From the NCBI GenBank assembly GCA_030151865.1, contig JASLCK010000041.1, positions 1-6,796 of the forward strand: DNA of 6,796 nucleotides. Reading direction: 5' to 3'. Within the stretch, counting starts at the first letter, position 1; each line of letters begins with the position of its first letter. Shown one piece after another: positions 1-4,793 of this stretch. The DNA is from Rhodospirillaceae bacterium. GTDB lineage: Bacteria; Pseudomonadota; Alphaproteobacteria; Rhodospirillales; Magnetospirillaceae. Position numbers and translations under genes: made by a program. The notes beneath the pieces were generated by a model. It was not told the DNA's origin, searched no databases, and was given only the letters and a program-made list of their open reading frames with translations.

Positions 1-441
1 AAGGCCAGCCATGAAGGCGTGATCTGCGTCGAAAAGATCGCCGGTGTGAAGGATGTTCATCCCCTGAACGTCCGCAACATCCCCGGCTGCACCTATTGTC
101 ATCCCCAGGTCGCCAGCGTCGGCCTGACGGAAGCCAAGGCCAAGCAGCAGGGCTATCAGGTCAAGGTCGGCCGCTTCCCCTTTATCGGCAACGGCAAGGC
201 CATTGCCCTGGGTGAAGCGGAAGGGTTGGTCAAGACCGTGTTCGACGCCAAAACCGGTGAATTGCTGGGGGCCCACATGGTGGGTGCCGAAGTGACCGAG
301 ATGATCCAGGGCTATATGGTTGCCAAGACCCTGGAAACCACCGAGGCCGATCTGATGCATGCGGTGTTCCCGCATCCCACTTTGTCGGAAATGATGCACG
401 AATCCGTGCTTGACGCTTATGGACGCGCCATTCATTTCTAA
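1..441 (+). CDS. lpd: Dihydrolipoyl dehydrogenase (E3), C-terminal part, truncated by window edge
   Basis: This is the last 146 residues of a flavoprotein that re-oxidises dihydrolipoyl groups on the E2 subunits of 2-oxoacid dehydrogenase complexes, passing electrons through FAD to NAD+ in the cytoplasm. The frame is open from base 1 (reading KASHEGVICVEKIAG), so the FAD-binding domain, the redox-active disulfide and the start lie to the left of the window. What is visible is the end of the central domain and the whole dimerisation domain. It shows CTYCHPQVASVGLTE and, near the end, the HPTLSE signature with the catalytic His (373-375) and its partner Glu (388-390). The ending MMHESVLDAYGRAIHF is typical of alphaproteobacterial E3. 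The reading frame is intact to the TAA at 439-441. The adjacent lipA supports an E3 of lipoyl complexes rather than another disulfide reductase such as glutathione or mercuric reductase. Confidence 0.96.
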   Translation, partial: KASHEGVICVEKIAGVKDVHPLNVRNIPGCTYCHPQVASVGLTEAKAKQQGYQVKVGRFPFIGNGKAIALGEAEGLVKTVFDAKTGELLGAHMVGAEVTEMIQGYMVAKTLETTEADLMHAVFPHPTLSEMMHESVLDAYGRAIHF

Positions 442-453
442 AATCTGATATAA

Positions 454-485
454 GGCGGGCGAGGTTTTTCTTGACCTTGCCCGCC
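454..485 (+). promoter_or_regulatory. Strong 12-bp hairpin between lpd and lipA
   Basis: The arms 454-465 (GGCGGGCGAGGT) and 474-485 (ACCTTGCCCGCC) pair over 12 bp with a single G-U wobble and an 8-nt loop. No T-run follows on the plus strand (the next bases are TGCTGCACGAT), so it is not a canonical intrinsic terminator. It ends 11 bases before the first lipA ATG, where a Shine-Dalgarno sequence would normally be. It could attenuate read-through from lpd, mark an mRNA processing end, or control lipA translation. The structure is seen in the sequence; the role is inferred. Confidence 0.6.
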
Positions 486-499
486 TGCTGCACGATATG
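471..499 (+). promoter_or_regulatory. Possible sigma70-like promoter for lipA (weak)
   Basis: TTGACC at 471-476 matches five of six bases of the -35 consensus. A 17-base spacer leads to GATATG at 494-499, which matches only three of six bases of the -10 consensus. Transcription from it would begin near 506, which is the second in-frame ATG of lipA, giving a leaderless message. The absence of a recognisable ribosome binding site in front of lipA fits this, but the -10 element is poor and co-transcription from lpd is equally possible. Confidence 0.25.
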
Positions 500-1447
500 G
501 GTGCCATGACCGATCAAACTCCCGTCCGTCACCCGGAAAAGGCCCGCCGCCCCGATAATCCGTCGCCGCGCAAGCCCGAATGGATTCGCGTTAAGGCCCC
601 GACCTCGGCGGAAGCCGCCGAAGTCCGCAAGTTGATGCGCGACAAGAACCTGCATACGGTCTGCGAAGAAGCCGCCTGCCCGAACATTGGCGAATGCTGG
701 AAGCATAAGCACGCTACGTTCATGATTTTGGGTGACACCTGCACCCGCGCCTGCGCCTTTTGCAACGTCAAGACCGGCAAGCCCGGCGCGGTCGATCTGA
801 TGGAACCGGAAAACGTTGCCATTTCGGTGCAGTCCATGGGGCTGCGCCATGTGGTGATCACCTCCGTTGACCGCGACGATCTCGACGATGGCGGGGCGTT
901 CCAGTTCATCGCCACCATCGAACGCATTCGCGCTTTGTCGCCCCAGACCACGGTGGAAATCCTCACCCCCGACTTCCGCGACAAGCCGGGCGCCATCGAC
1001 GCCGTGGCCAATGCCAAGCCGGATGTGTTCAATCACAATCTGGAAACCGCGCCGCGCCTTTACACCACCATCCGCCCCGGTGCCCGGTACTTTGAATCGC
1101 TGCGTCTGTTGCAGCGGGTCAAGGACGTGCAGCCCGGTATCTTCACCAAGTCCGGCATCATGGTCGGTCTGGGCGAGGATCGGGCCGAGGTGTTGCAGGT
1201 GATGGACGATATGCGTTCCGCCGGTGTGGATTTCATCACCATCGGCCAGTATTTGCAGCCCACCCCCAAACATGCCGCCGTGCAGCGCTTTGTCACCCCC
1301 GACGAGTTCGAGGATTACAAGAGCATGGCCCGCGCCAAGGGGTTCCTGATGGTGTCGGCGTCGCCGCTGACTCGATCCTCGCACCATGCCGACCGCGATT
1401 TTGACGAACTGCGCCAGGCGCGCGCCCGTCAGTTGGGGCAGGCGTAA
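497..1447 (+). CDS. lipA: Lipoyl synthase (radical SAM)
   Basis: This enzyme inserts two sulfur atoms into octanoyl groups on lipoyl domains of E2 and GcvH proteins, using two S-adenosylmethionine molecules and two [4Fe-4S] clusters. Both cluster motifs are present. The auxiliary, sacrificial cluster is C56-x4-C61-x5-C67 (CEEAACPNIGEC), with the serine ligand in RSS at 293-295. The radical-SAM cluster is C82-x3-C86-x2-C89 (CTRACAFC). TSVDRDDLDDGGA (122-134) and NHNLET (179-184) are further family signatures. The length of 316 residues is normal. The usual RSSYHAD ending reads RSSHHAD here. The start is uncertain between ATG 497 and ATG 506, because neither has a good Shine-Dalgarno sequence; the choice affects only three residues. 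It lies 55 bases after lpd and 10 bases before the Coq10/RatA gene, which suggests an operon of lipoate-dependent and respiratory functions. Confidence 0.97.
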   Translation: MGAMTDQTPVRHPEKARRPDNPSPRKPEWIRVKAPTSAEAAEVRKLMRDKNLHTVCEEAACPNIGECWKHKHATFMILGDTCTRACAFCNVKTGKPGAVDLMEPENVAISVQSMGLRHVVITSVDRDDLDDGGAFQFIATIERIRALSPQTTVEILTPDFRDKPGAIDAVANAKPDVFNHNLETAPRLYTTIRPGARYFESLRLLQRVKDVQPGIFTKSGIMVGLGEDRAEVLQVMDDMRSAGVDFITIGQYLQPTPKHAAVQRFVTPDEFEDYKSMARAKGFLMVSASPLTRSSHHADRDFDELRQARARQLGQA

Positions 1448-1457
1448 CCTTTCGATC

Positions 1458-1892
1458 ATGCCGACCCACGCCGAAAAACGCAAAATGCCTTACAGCCCCG
1501 AACAGATGTTCAATCTGGTCGCGGATGTGGAAAAGTATCCCGAATTTTTGCCGTGGTGCGTGGCGGCACGGGTGCGCAAGCGCGAAGGCAATCTGATGGT
1601 CGCCGATCTGATGATCGGCTTTAAGATGATCCGCGAACGCTTTACCTCGAAAGTGATCATGGACCGGCCCCACCGTGTCGATGTCACCTATACCGAGGGG
1701 CCGTTCAAATATCTGAACAACCATTGGATCTTCCTTCCCGCCGAGGATGGCGGCACCATCATCGACTTTTACGTCGATTTCGAGTTCCGCTCGAAGATGC
1801 TGCAAGCCATCATCGGCGCGCTGTTCGGCGAAGCGGTCAGTCTGATGGTGTCGGCTTTCGAAAAGCGCGCCCGTCAGCTGTACGGCAGCTGA
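1458..1892 (+). CDS. Coq10/RatA family START-domain protein, probable ubiquinone-binding factor
   Basis: This is a 144-residue single-domain protein of the Coq10/RatA branch of the Bet v1/START (polyketide cyclase) superfamily. Mitochondrial Coq10 binds ubiquinone in a hydrophobic pocket and is needed for efficient respiration; the bacterial versions are inferred to act similarly. Visible signatures are the N-terminal PTHAEKR strand, DVEKYPEFLPWC (23-34), GPFKYLNNHW (81-90), VDFEFRS (106-112) and a long amphipathic C-terminal helix (about 113-142) that closes the pocket. The open frame extends upstream to 1386 within lipA, but ATG 1458 matches the family's conserved start MPTHAEKR and leaves a 10-base gap after lipA. 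No clear Shine-Dalgarno sequence is seen, so translational coupling to lipA is likely. Databases often label such proteins 'type II toxin RatA'. No partner antitoxin gene is adjacent, and the lipA/lpd context favours the quinone role. Confidence 0.9.
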   Translation: MPTHAEKRKMPYSPEQMFNLVADVEKYPEFLPWCVAARVRKREGNLMVADLMIGFKMIRERFTSKVIMDRPHRVDVTYTEGPFKYLNNHWIFLPAEDGGTIIDFYVDFEFRSKMLQAIIGALFGEAVSLMVSAFEKRARQLYGS

Positions 1893-1895
1893 CGG
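1871..1895 (+). promoter_or_regulatory. Perfect 10-bp hairpin spanning the stop codon of the Coq10/RatA gene
   Basis: CCGTCAGCTG (1871-1880) and CAGCTGACGG (1886-1895) are exact reverse complements separated by the 5-base loop TACGG. The TGA stop (1890-1892) lies in the right arm. No T-run follows, so this is a candidate 3'-end-stabilising or Rho-associated structure rather than a classic intrinsic terminator. Confidence 0.55.
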
Positions 1896-1914
1896 CAAAC
1901 TGAGACAGGATTAG

Positions 1915-1963
1915 GCGGGGAGCTTCCTCCCCGCGCCCCTGGCGTGAGAGGCGGGCCTCTCAC
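1915..1963. repeat. Two adjacent GC-rich hairpins, probable dispersed intergenic repeat
   Basis: GCGGGGAG (1915-1922) pairs perfectly with CTCCCCGC (1927-1934) across a 4-base loop. GTGAGAGG (1944-1951) pairs perfectly with CCTCTCAC (1956-1963), again across a 4-base loop. The two 8-bp hairpins are 9 bases apart. Neither is followed by a T-run. A third, weaker stem (CCCTT 1974-1978 with AAGGG 1985-1989) lies just downstream. Spacing and symmetry suggest an intergenic palindromic repeat family, possibly serving as the 3' end of the upstream operon; copy number cannot be judged from one window. Confidence 0.5.
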
Positions 1964-2032
1964 ACTCTCCAATCCCTTCAATAAAAGGGCCGGGAAAAAT
2001 GCGGGCAGGGCGCAATGCCCCCCCCCATTTCT

Positions 2033-2111
2033 GTCATGCCCGGACCTGATCCGGGCATCCCCATGATGGCACCGAAACTGCCTGGATGGCCGGGTCAAGC
2101 CCGGCCATGAC
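2033..2111. repeat. REP/BIME-like compound palindromic element
   Basis: Two 28-base copies lie in inverted orientation: copy A at 2033-2060 and copy B at 2084-2111, separated by 23 bases. Each copy is itself a hairpin with a 9-bp stem and 5-base loop: ATGCCCGGA 2036-2044 with TCCGGGCAT 2050-2058, and ATGGCCGGG 2086-2094 with CCCGGCCAT 2100-2108. Comparing A with the reverse complement of B gives 23 of 28 identities. Four of the five differences form two compensatory base-pair swaps (C-G to G-C and A-T to G-C); the fifth is in the loop. Similar GTCATG...CCGGGCATCC palindromes are, from general knowledge, frequent between genes in alphaproteobacteria. No transposase is encoded nearby. Confidence 0.75.
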
Positions 2112-2156
2112 GAACCGAACAAACCGGGTAAGGCGTCCGAGTTTCTACGCAGCCTG

Positions 2157-3140
2157 CTAAGGGAGCTTCTCGTAGCCGTAATAGGCCACATTATTGGCCG
2201 GGTCCTCGAATTCCGTGATGCCATAGGCGGTTCTCAGATCGCCCTGGGCCATGACCACGACGCGGGCTTTCTTCGGGTAGACCTTATAGAAGGCGCCTTG
2301 ATATTTGATGACGCCAAACCCGTCATGCGGGCCGATATCCACGACAACCGATTTCTGATCCGAGCGGAAAGGGGATTTCTCCTCTTCTGCGCCGGATTTT
2401 CTGAGCTCAAATGCCATGCGTCCGCGTTCGACAGCCGACATCAAAGCCCGGTCGGACGTCCAGGTAAAATTTGGCAATCCCTGCTGCGCTTGGCTTTTCA
2501 AGGTTTGCGCGGTCATGCCGACATGCCCCGCGAACACATGTTCGCCAATTCCGGCCGATTTCATCAACCGCTTGCGCTCACTGCCGGATGCTTTTTTGCC
2601 GATTTCGTCCCCCATCAGTTCGCCTGCCTGGGTGAACGCGACGTCCAGATCATCTCCCGTGGTGAAGTGATGAAAGGCAGTGATGTCTTCCCCTTGGTCA
2701 GCGCCTCCGGCTTGGGCTGCCATGATCAGCATCAGAAGGGTGCTGATCTGCTCGGGGGTTGGCTCGCCGCTCTGGGGGGCCAAATCCTCTTCGGTAATCC
2801 GGTATTTCCCCGGCTGGTTTTCGTTCCAGGCAGCGACCAATTCTTCGGCCATCGGCCCTTTGGCGCGGGCGTAATAAATGATGTCCCAGTAATCGGCCTT
2901 GATGTTTTCCAGATCGTGCTCACGGATGAATTTGTCCGCGTCTTTTTTCAGACGCTGTACCGGCGGCCCGCTTTTCGTCGCCGGATTGCCGCTTTGCAAG
3001 CGTCGTTGCAGCGCTGTCAGCCGTTGCGCCGGTGGTGTGCCCTGAAGCCGCGCCGCCAGTGGCGAGGCTATGGGGCCGGTTGTAAGGGGTGATGAGGTTG
3101 CTTCCTGTGCATGCCGCGTCGCCGTTGCCTGATTCTGCAT
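2157..3140 (-). CDS. Unknown 327-residue protein with eCIS-cargo-like N-terminal arm; candidate toxin or effector
   Basis: I do not recognise this as a characterised family. Residues 1-62 are a polar, probably disordered arm rich in Ala, Gln, Thr and Pro. It contains PPAQRLTALQRRLQSGNP (36-53) and a PVQR junction (60-63). This resembles the Q-L-x-A-L-Q repeat and 'PVQR' leader arms of DUF4157-type and candidate eCIS cargo proteins (inference). Residues 64-145 look helical. Residues about 150-327 look like a compact alpha/beta domain, with FHHFTTGDD (156-164), NFTWTSD (224-230) and a Tyr-rich end (VAYYGYEK, 318-325). There is no signal peptide, membrane segment or HExxH motif. The ATG is preceded by GGGGA (3145-3149) only four bases away. 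GC is about 50-53% in two hand-counted 60-base lines, against 68-75% in lines from lipA and cinA, suggesting horizontal acquisition. It is a lone gene on its strand, with both neighbours on the opposite strand. The gene is real on length and composition; its function is open. Confidence 0.8.
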   Translation of the reverse strand: MQNQATATRHAQEATSSPLTTGPIASPLAARLQGTPPAQRLTALQRRLQSGNPATKSGPPVQRLKKDADKFIREHDLENIKADYWDIIYYARAKGPMAEELVAAWNENQPGKYRITEEDLAPQSGEPTPEQISTLLMLIMAAQAGGADQGEDITAFHHFTTGDDLDVAFTQAGELMGDEIGKKASGSERKRLMKSAGIGEHVFAGHVGMTAQTLKSQAQQGLPNFTWTSDRALMSAVERGRMAFELRKSGAEEEKSPFRSDQKSVVVDIGPHDGFGVIKYQGAFYKVYPKKARVVVMAQGDLRTAYGITEFEDPANNVAYYGYEKLP

Positions 3141-3170
3141 GACGTCCCCGCATTCAAGCTGCTGCCGAAG

Positions 3171-3220
3171 TTAAATTTATTAGTTGTTCAATCAGATTTT
3201 AAAGCAACTAAAAATTTTAA
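3171..3220. promoter_or_regulatory. AT-rich inverted repeat upstream of the candidate effector gene
   Basis: TTAAATTTATTAGTTG (3171-3186) and CAACTAAAAATTTTAA (3205-3220) are reverse complements at 14 of 16 positions with an 18-base spacer. The segment has only 8 G or C in 50 bases, in sharp contrast to the surrounding DNA. It ends 31 bases upstream of the effector ATG (3140) and about 100 bases before the divergent lipoprotein gene. It is a reasonable site for a promoter, an operator or a silencing protein that prefers AT-rich DNA, but no convincing -35/-10 pair could be assigned. Confidence 0.5.
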
Positions 3221-3319
3221 AAATGCAGGGCTCAGGGATTTATCCCAGGACTGACTTTCGGATTTGTCGGGTATCTTCGGGTTGCGCGCAGGCGGTGGGT
3301 CTGGAATGATCATCCCACC

Positions 3320-3790
3320 ATGATTTTATCCGCCCGTTTCCTGACTGTTTGCGCATCGGCCCTGCTTTTGGCGGGCTGTTCCAGCCTGTTTGCCGAACGC
3401 ACAGCGGAAATGGTGGTCACCACCAATCCACCGGGCGCCAAATGCACTCTGGTCGGGGCCGACGGCTTTACCCGCGACGTTGTCACGCCCGCCCGGCTGG
3501 TGATGCCGGTGGCGGCGTCTCCGGTGGATGTTACTTGTCTGCGCCCCGGCTATCATGCCGCCTATGGCCGGATGGAAATTTCCGACCGCAACTGGGTGAT
3601 GCGCAACGGCGGATCGACCCTGGCCGGTCTGGGGGCCGAAGGGCTGTCGATGGTTGGCCTGGATGTGGGCGATCCCAACGCGGTGGACCCCAACGCCAAT
3701 AAGGTGACGGTGCCGCTGCCCCCCGTCACGCCGCGCCCGGTTTTGCTGCGCCAGCGCGGCAGCCAGGGCGAAACCCGCGTCGATCCTTAA
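3320..3790 (+). CDS. Small lipoprotein with a PEGA-like domain
   Basis: This 156-residue exported protein has a type II signal peptide: a short N-terminus with Arg6, a hydrophobic core (7-17) and the lipobox LAGC with Cys20 as the lipidated residue. Ser follows at +2, which by the usual rule points to the outer membrane. Residues about 31-79 look like a PEGA-type beta domain: VVTTNPPGAKCTL, then TPARL and VDVTCLRPGYHA. Cys42 and Cys73 could form a disulfide in the periplasm. The second half is Gly/Pro-rich and probably flexible. Its molecular role is unknown; PEGA lipoproteins are generally linked to envelope surfaces. The ATG at 3320 is required for the signal peptide, although no strong Shine-Dalgarno sequence precedes it. 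Its TAA overlaps the stop of the convergent cinA-type gene. GC has returned to housekeeping level, so it seems to be native chromosome rather than part of the accessory gene. Confidence 0.85.
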   Translation: MILSARFLTVCASALLLAGCSSLFAERTAEMVVTTNPPGAKCTLVGADGFTRDVVTPARLVMPVAASPVDVTCLRPGYHAAYGRMEISDRNWVMRNGGSTLAGLGAEGLSMVGLDVGDPNAVDPNANKVTVPLPPVTPRPVLLRQRGSQGETRVDP

Positions 3791-4290
3791 TCCCGTTCCT
3801 GAAGACGGCTCCGCAGATAGTCCAGCGCCGCCAGGGCGGCCTGGGTGCGGACCTGATCGCGCCCGCCGTCTAACTGGCGTTGCCAATGCAGGGTCGGGGC
3901 ATCGCGGCGCGCGGCGGCGAAATGCACCAATCCCACCGGTTTTTCCAAGCTGCCGCCGCCCGGTCCGGCGATGCCGGTAATCGCCACCGTCACCGTCGCC
4001 AGGGATCGGGCCAAGGCCCCTTCGGCCATGGCGCGGGCCACCGGCTCGCTGACCGCGCCGTGCTGGGCGATCAGATCGGCGGGCACCCCCAGCATGTCGG
4101 TTTTCGCCTCGTTCGAATAGGTGACGAAGCCGCGATCGACACAGGCCGAGCTTCCAGCGATGTCGGTCAGCGCCGCCGCCACCAGACCGCCGGTGCAGGA
4201 TTCGGCGGTCGCCACTTTGCCGCCCGATTGGGCGCAGGCGTCTAAAACCTCCCGCGCTTTGGCGGTCAATTGAGGGGCGAGCGCGCTCAC
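3787..4290 (-). CDS. pncC: Nicotinamide-nucleotide amidohydrolase, CinA C-terminal domain family
   Basis: This 167-residue stand-alone CinA C-terminal domain protein is predicted to hydrolyse nicotinamide mononucleotide to nicotinate mononucleotide and ammonia, recycling the NMN left by NAD-dependent DNA ligase. The family hallmarks are intact: TAESCTGG (28-35) with the catalytic Ser31, Tyr58 in the FVTYSNEAK strand, and the glycine-rich ITGIAGPGGG (104-113). The N-terminal molybdopterin-like domain found in full-length CinA is absent, as is usual in alphaproteobacteria. Translation starts at GTG 4288-4290, which overlaps the TGA stop of pgpA by four bases (GTGA), so the two genes are probably translationally coupled. 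It is the last gene of the slt-pgpA-pncC operon. Its TAA overlaps that of the convergent lipoprotein gene, leaving no room for a terminator between them. Confidence 0.93.
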   Translation of the reverse strand: MSALAPQLTAKAREVLDACAQSGGKVATAESCTGGLVAAALTDIAGSSACVDRGFVTYSNEAKTDMLGVPADLIAQHGAVSEPVARAMAEGALARSLATVTVAITGIAGPGGGSLEKPVGLVHFAAARRDAPTLHWQRQLDGGRDQVRTQAALAALDYLRSRLQERD

Positions 4291-4787
4291 AGCACACCCC
4301 GGCGCAGGTATTCAAAGCCCGCCAGCAGGATCACCGCGTACACAGCGGCCAGCACATCGTCGAACATCACCCCAAAACCGCCCCCGACCGATCGGTCGGC
4401 TACCCGGATCGGCCAGGGCTTGGTGATGTCGAACAGCCGAAACAGAGCAAAACCAATCAGATAGGACAAGGGATCAAGGGGGGCGACCAGCAGCACCAGC
4501 CATTGCCCGACCACCTCATCGACCACTACCGCGCCCGGATCGTGGGACCCAATGGCCGCCATATAGCGTTTTGCCGCCCAGCAGCCGATGGGAAACAGCA
4601 GCACCGCCGCCGCCAGCAGGGTCTGCCAGCCGCCCAGCCAGACGATGACCCAGGCAAAGGGCAGGGCGGCGGCTGATCCCCAGGTGCCGGGGGCTTTGCG
4701 CATATGCCCGGCGCCAAACCACGTCGCCAGCAGGATCGCCGGATCGGCCAGAGAGGGCAGCGGCTTGGTCGAACGTTCGGTCATCAT
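4287..4787 (-). CDS. pgpA: Phosphatidylglycerophosphatase A
   Basis: This 166-residue inner-membrane enzyme dephosphorylates phosphatidylglycerol phosphate to phosphatidylglycerol, an essential step towards PG and cardiolipin. Signatures in order are KAPGTWGS (31-38), the acidic DEVVGQW (90-96), FRLFDITKPWPI (116-127) and GGFGVMFDDVLAAVYA (136-151). The Asp/Glu residues of the second and fourth motifs are the likely Mg2+ ligands. Hydrophobic segments at about 40-70, 96-115 and 144-159 give the usual membrane-embedded architecture. The start is ATG 4785-4787 or the adjacent ATG 4782-4784; AGGCCGAG just upstream is a plausible ribosome binding site and favours either. It begins six bases after the slt stop and ends overlapping the pncC GTG start, so it is the middle gene of a compact operon. 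Pairing of pgpA with a cinA-type gene is common in proteobacteria. Confidence 0.95.
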   Translation of the reverse strand: MMTERSTKPLPSLADPAILLATWFGAGHMRKAPGTWGSAAALPFAWVIVWLGGWQTLLAAAVLLFPIGCWAAKRYMAAIGSHDPGAVVVDEVVGQWLVLLVAPLDPLSYLIGFALFRLFDITKPWPIRVADRSVGGGFGVMFDDVLAAVYAVILLAGFEYLRRGVL

Positions 4788-4793
4788 CTCGGC

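Noticed and set aside
230..1483. Long minus-strand open frame (417 codons) opposite lpd and lipA
   Set aside because: It is antisense to two unmistakable genes, its translation is a low-complexity His/Gly/Arg-rich product, and it has no family motif. High-GC DNA produces such shadows.
1458..1892. Type II toxin RatA of a toxin-antitoxin pair
   Set aside because: The fold family is shared, but no antitoxin gene is adjacent and the lpd-lipA context fits the ubiquinone-binding Coq10 role better.
1874..2224. Minus-strand open frame of 116 codons over the hairpin region
   Set aside because: It is the translation of palindromic repeats running into the end of the effector gene and has no independent start signal or domain.
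2298..3092. Plus-strand open frame of 264 codons opposite the candidate effector gene
   Set aside because: The minus-strand frame is longer and has a plausible start with a GGGGA ribosome-binding-like sequence and protein-like composition. The plus-strand frame has no such signal, and its translation looks like a reverse-complement artefact.
2157..3140. DUF4157 peptidase
   Set aside because: The arm resembles those proteins, but no HExxH motif is present, so the metallopeptidase-like domain itself is not here.
3235..3246. Small palindrome GGGAT-TT-ATCCC
   Set aside because: Five-base arms are within chance expectation and nothing ties it to either neighbouring gene.
3282..3310. Promoter for the lipoprotein gene (TTGCGC, 17 bases, AATGAT)
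   Set aside because: The -35 matches only three of six bases and transcription would start about three bases before the ATG, so I do not count it as support.
3326..4315. Minus-strand open frame of 329 codons across the lipoprotein and pncC genes
   Set aside because: It runs in another frame over pncC with an Arg/Gly-rich composition typical of a shadow frame, whereas the pncC frame has complete family motifs.
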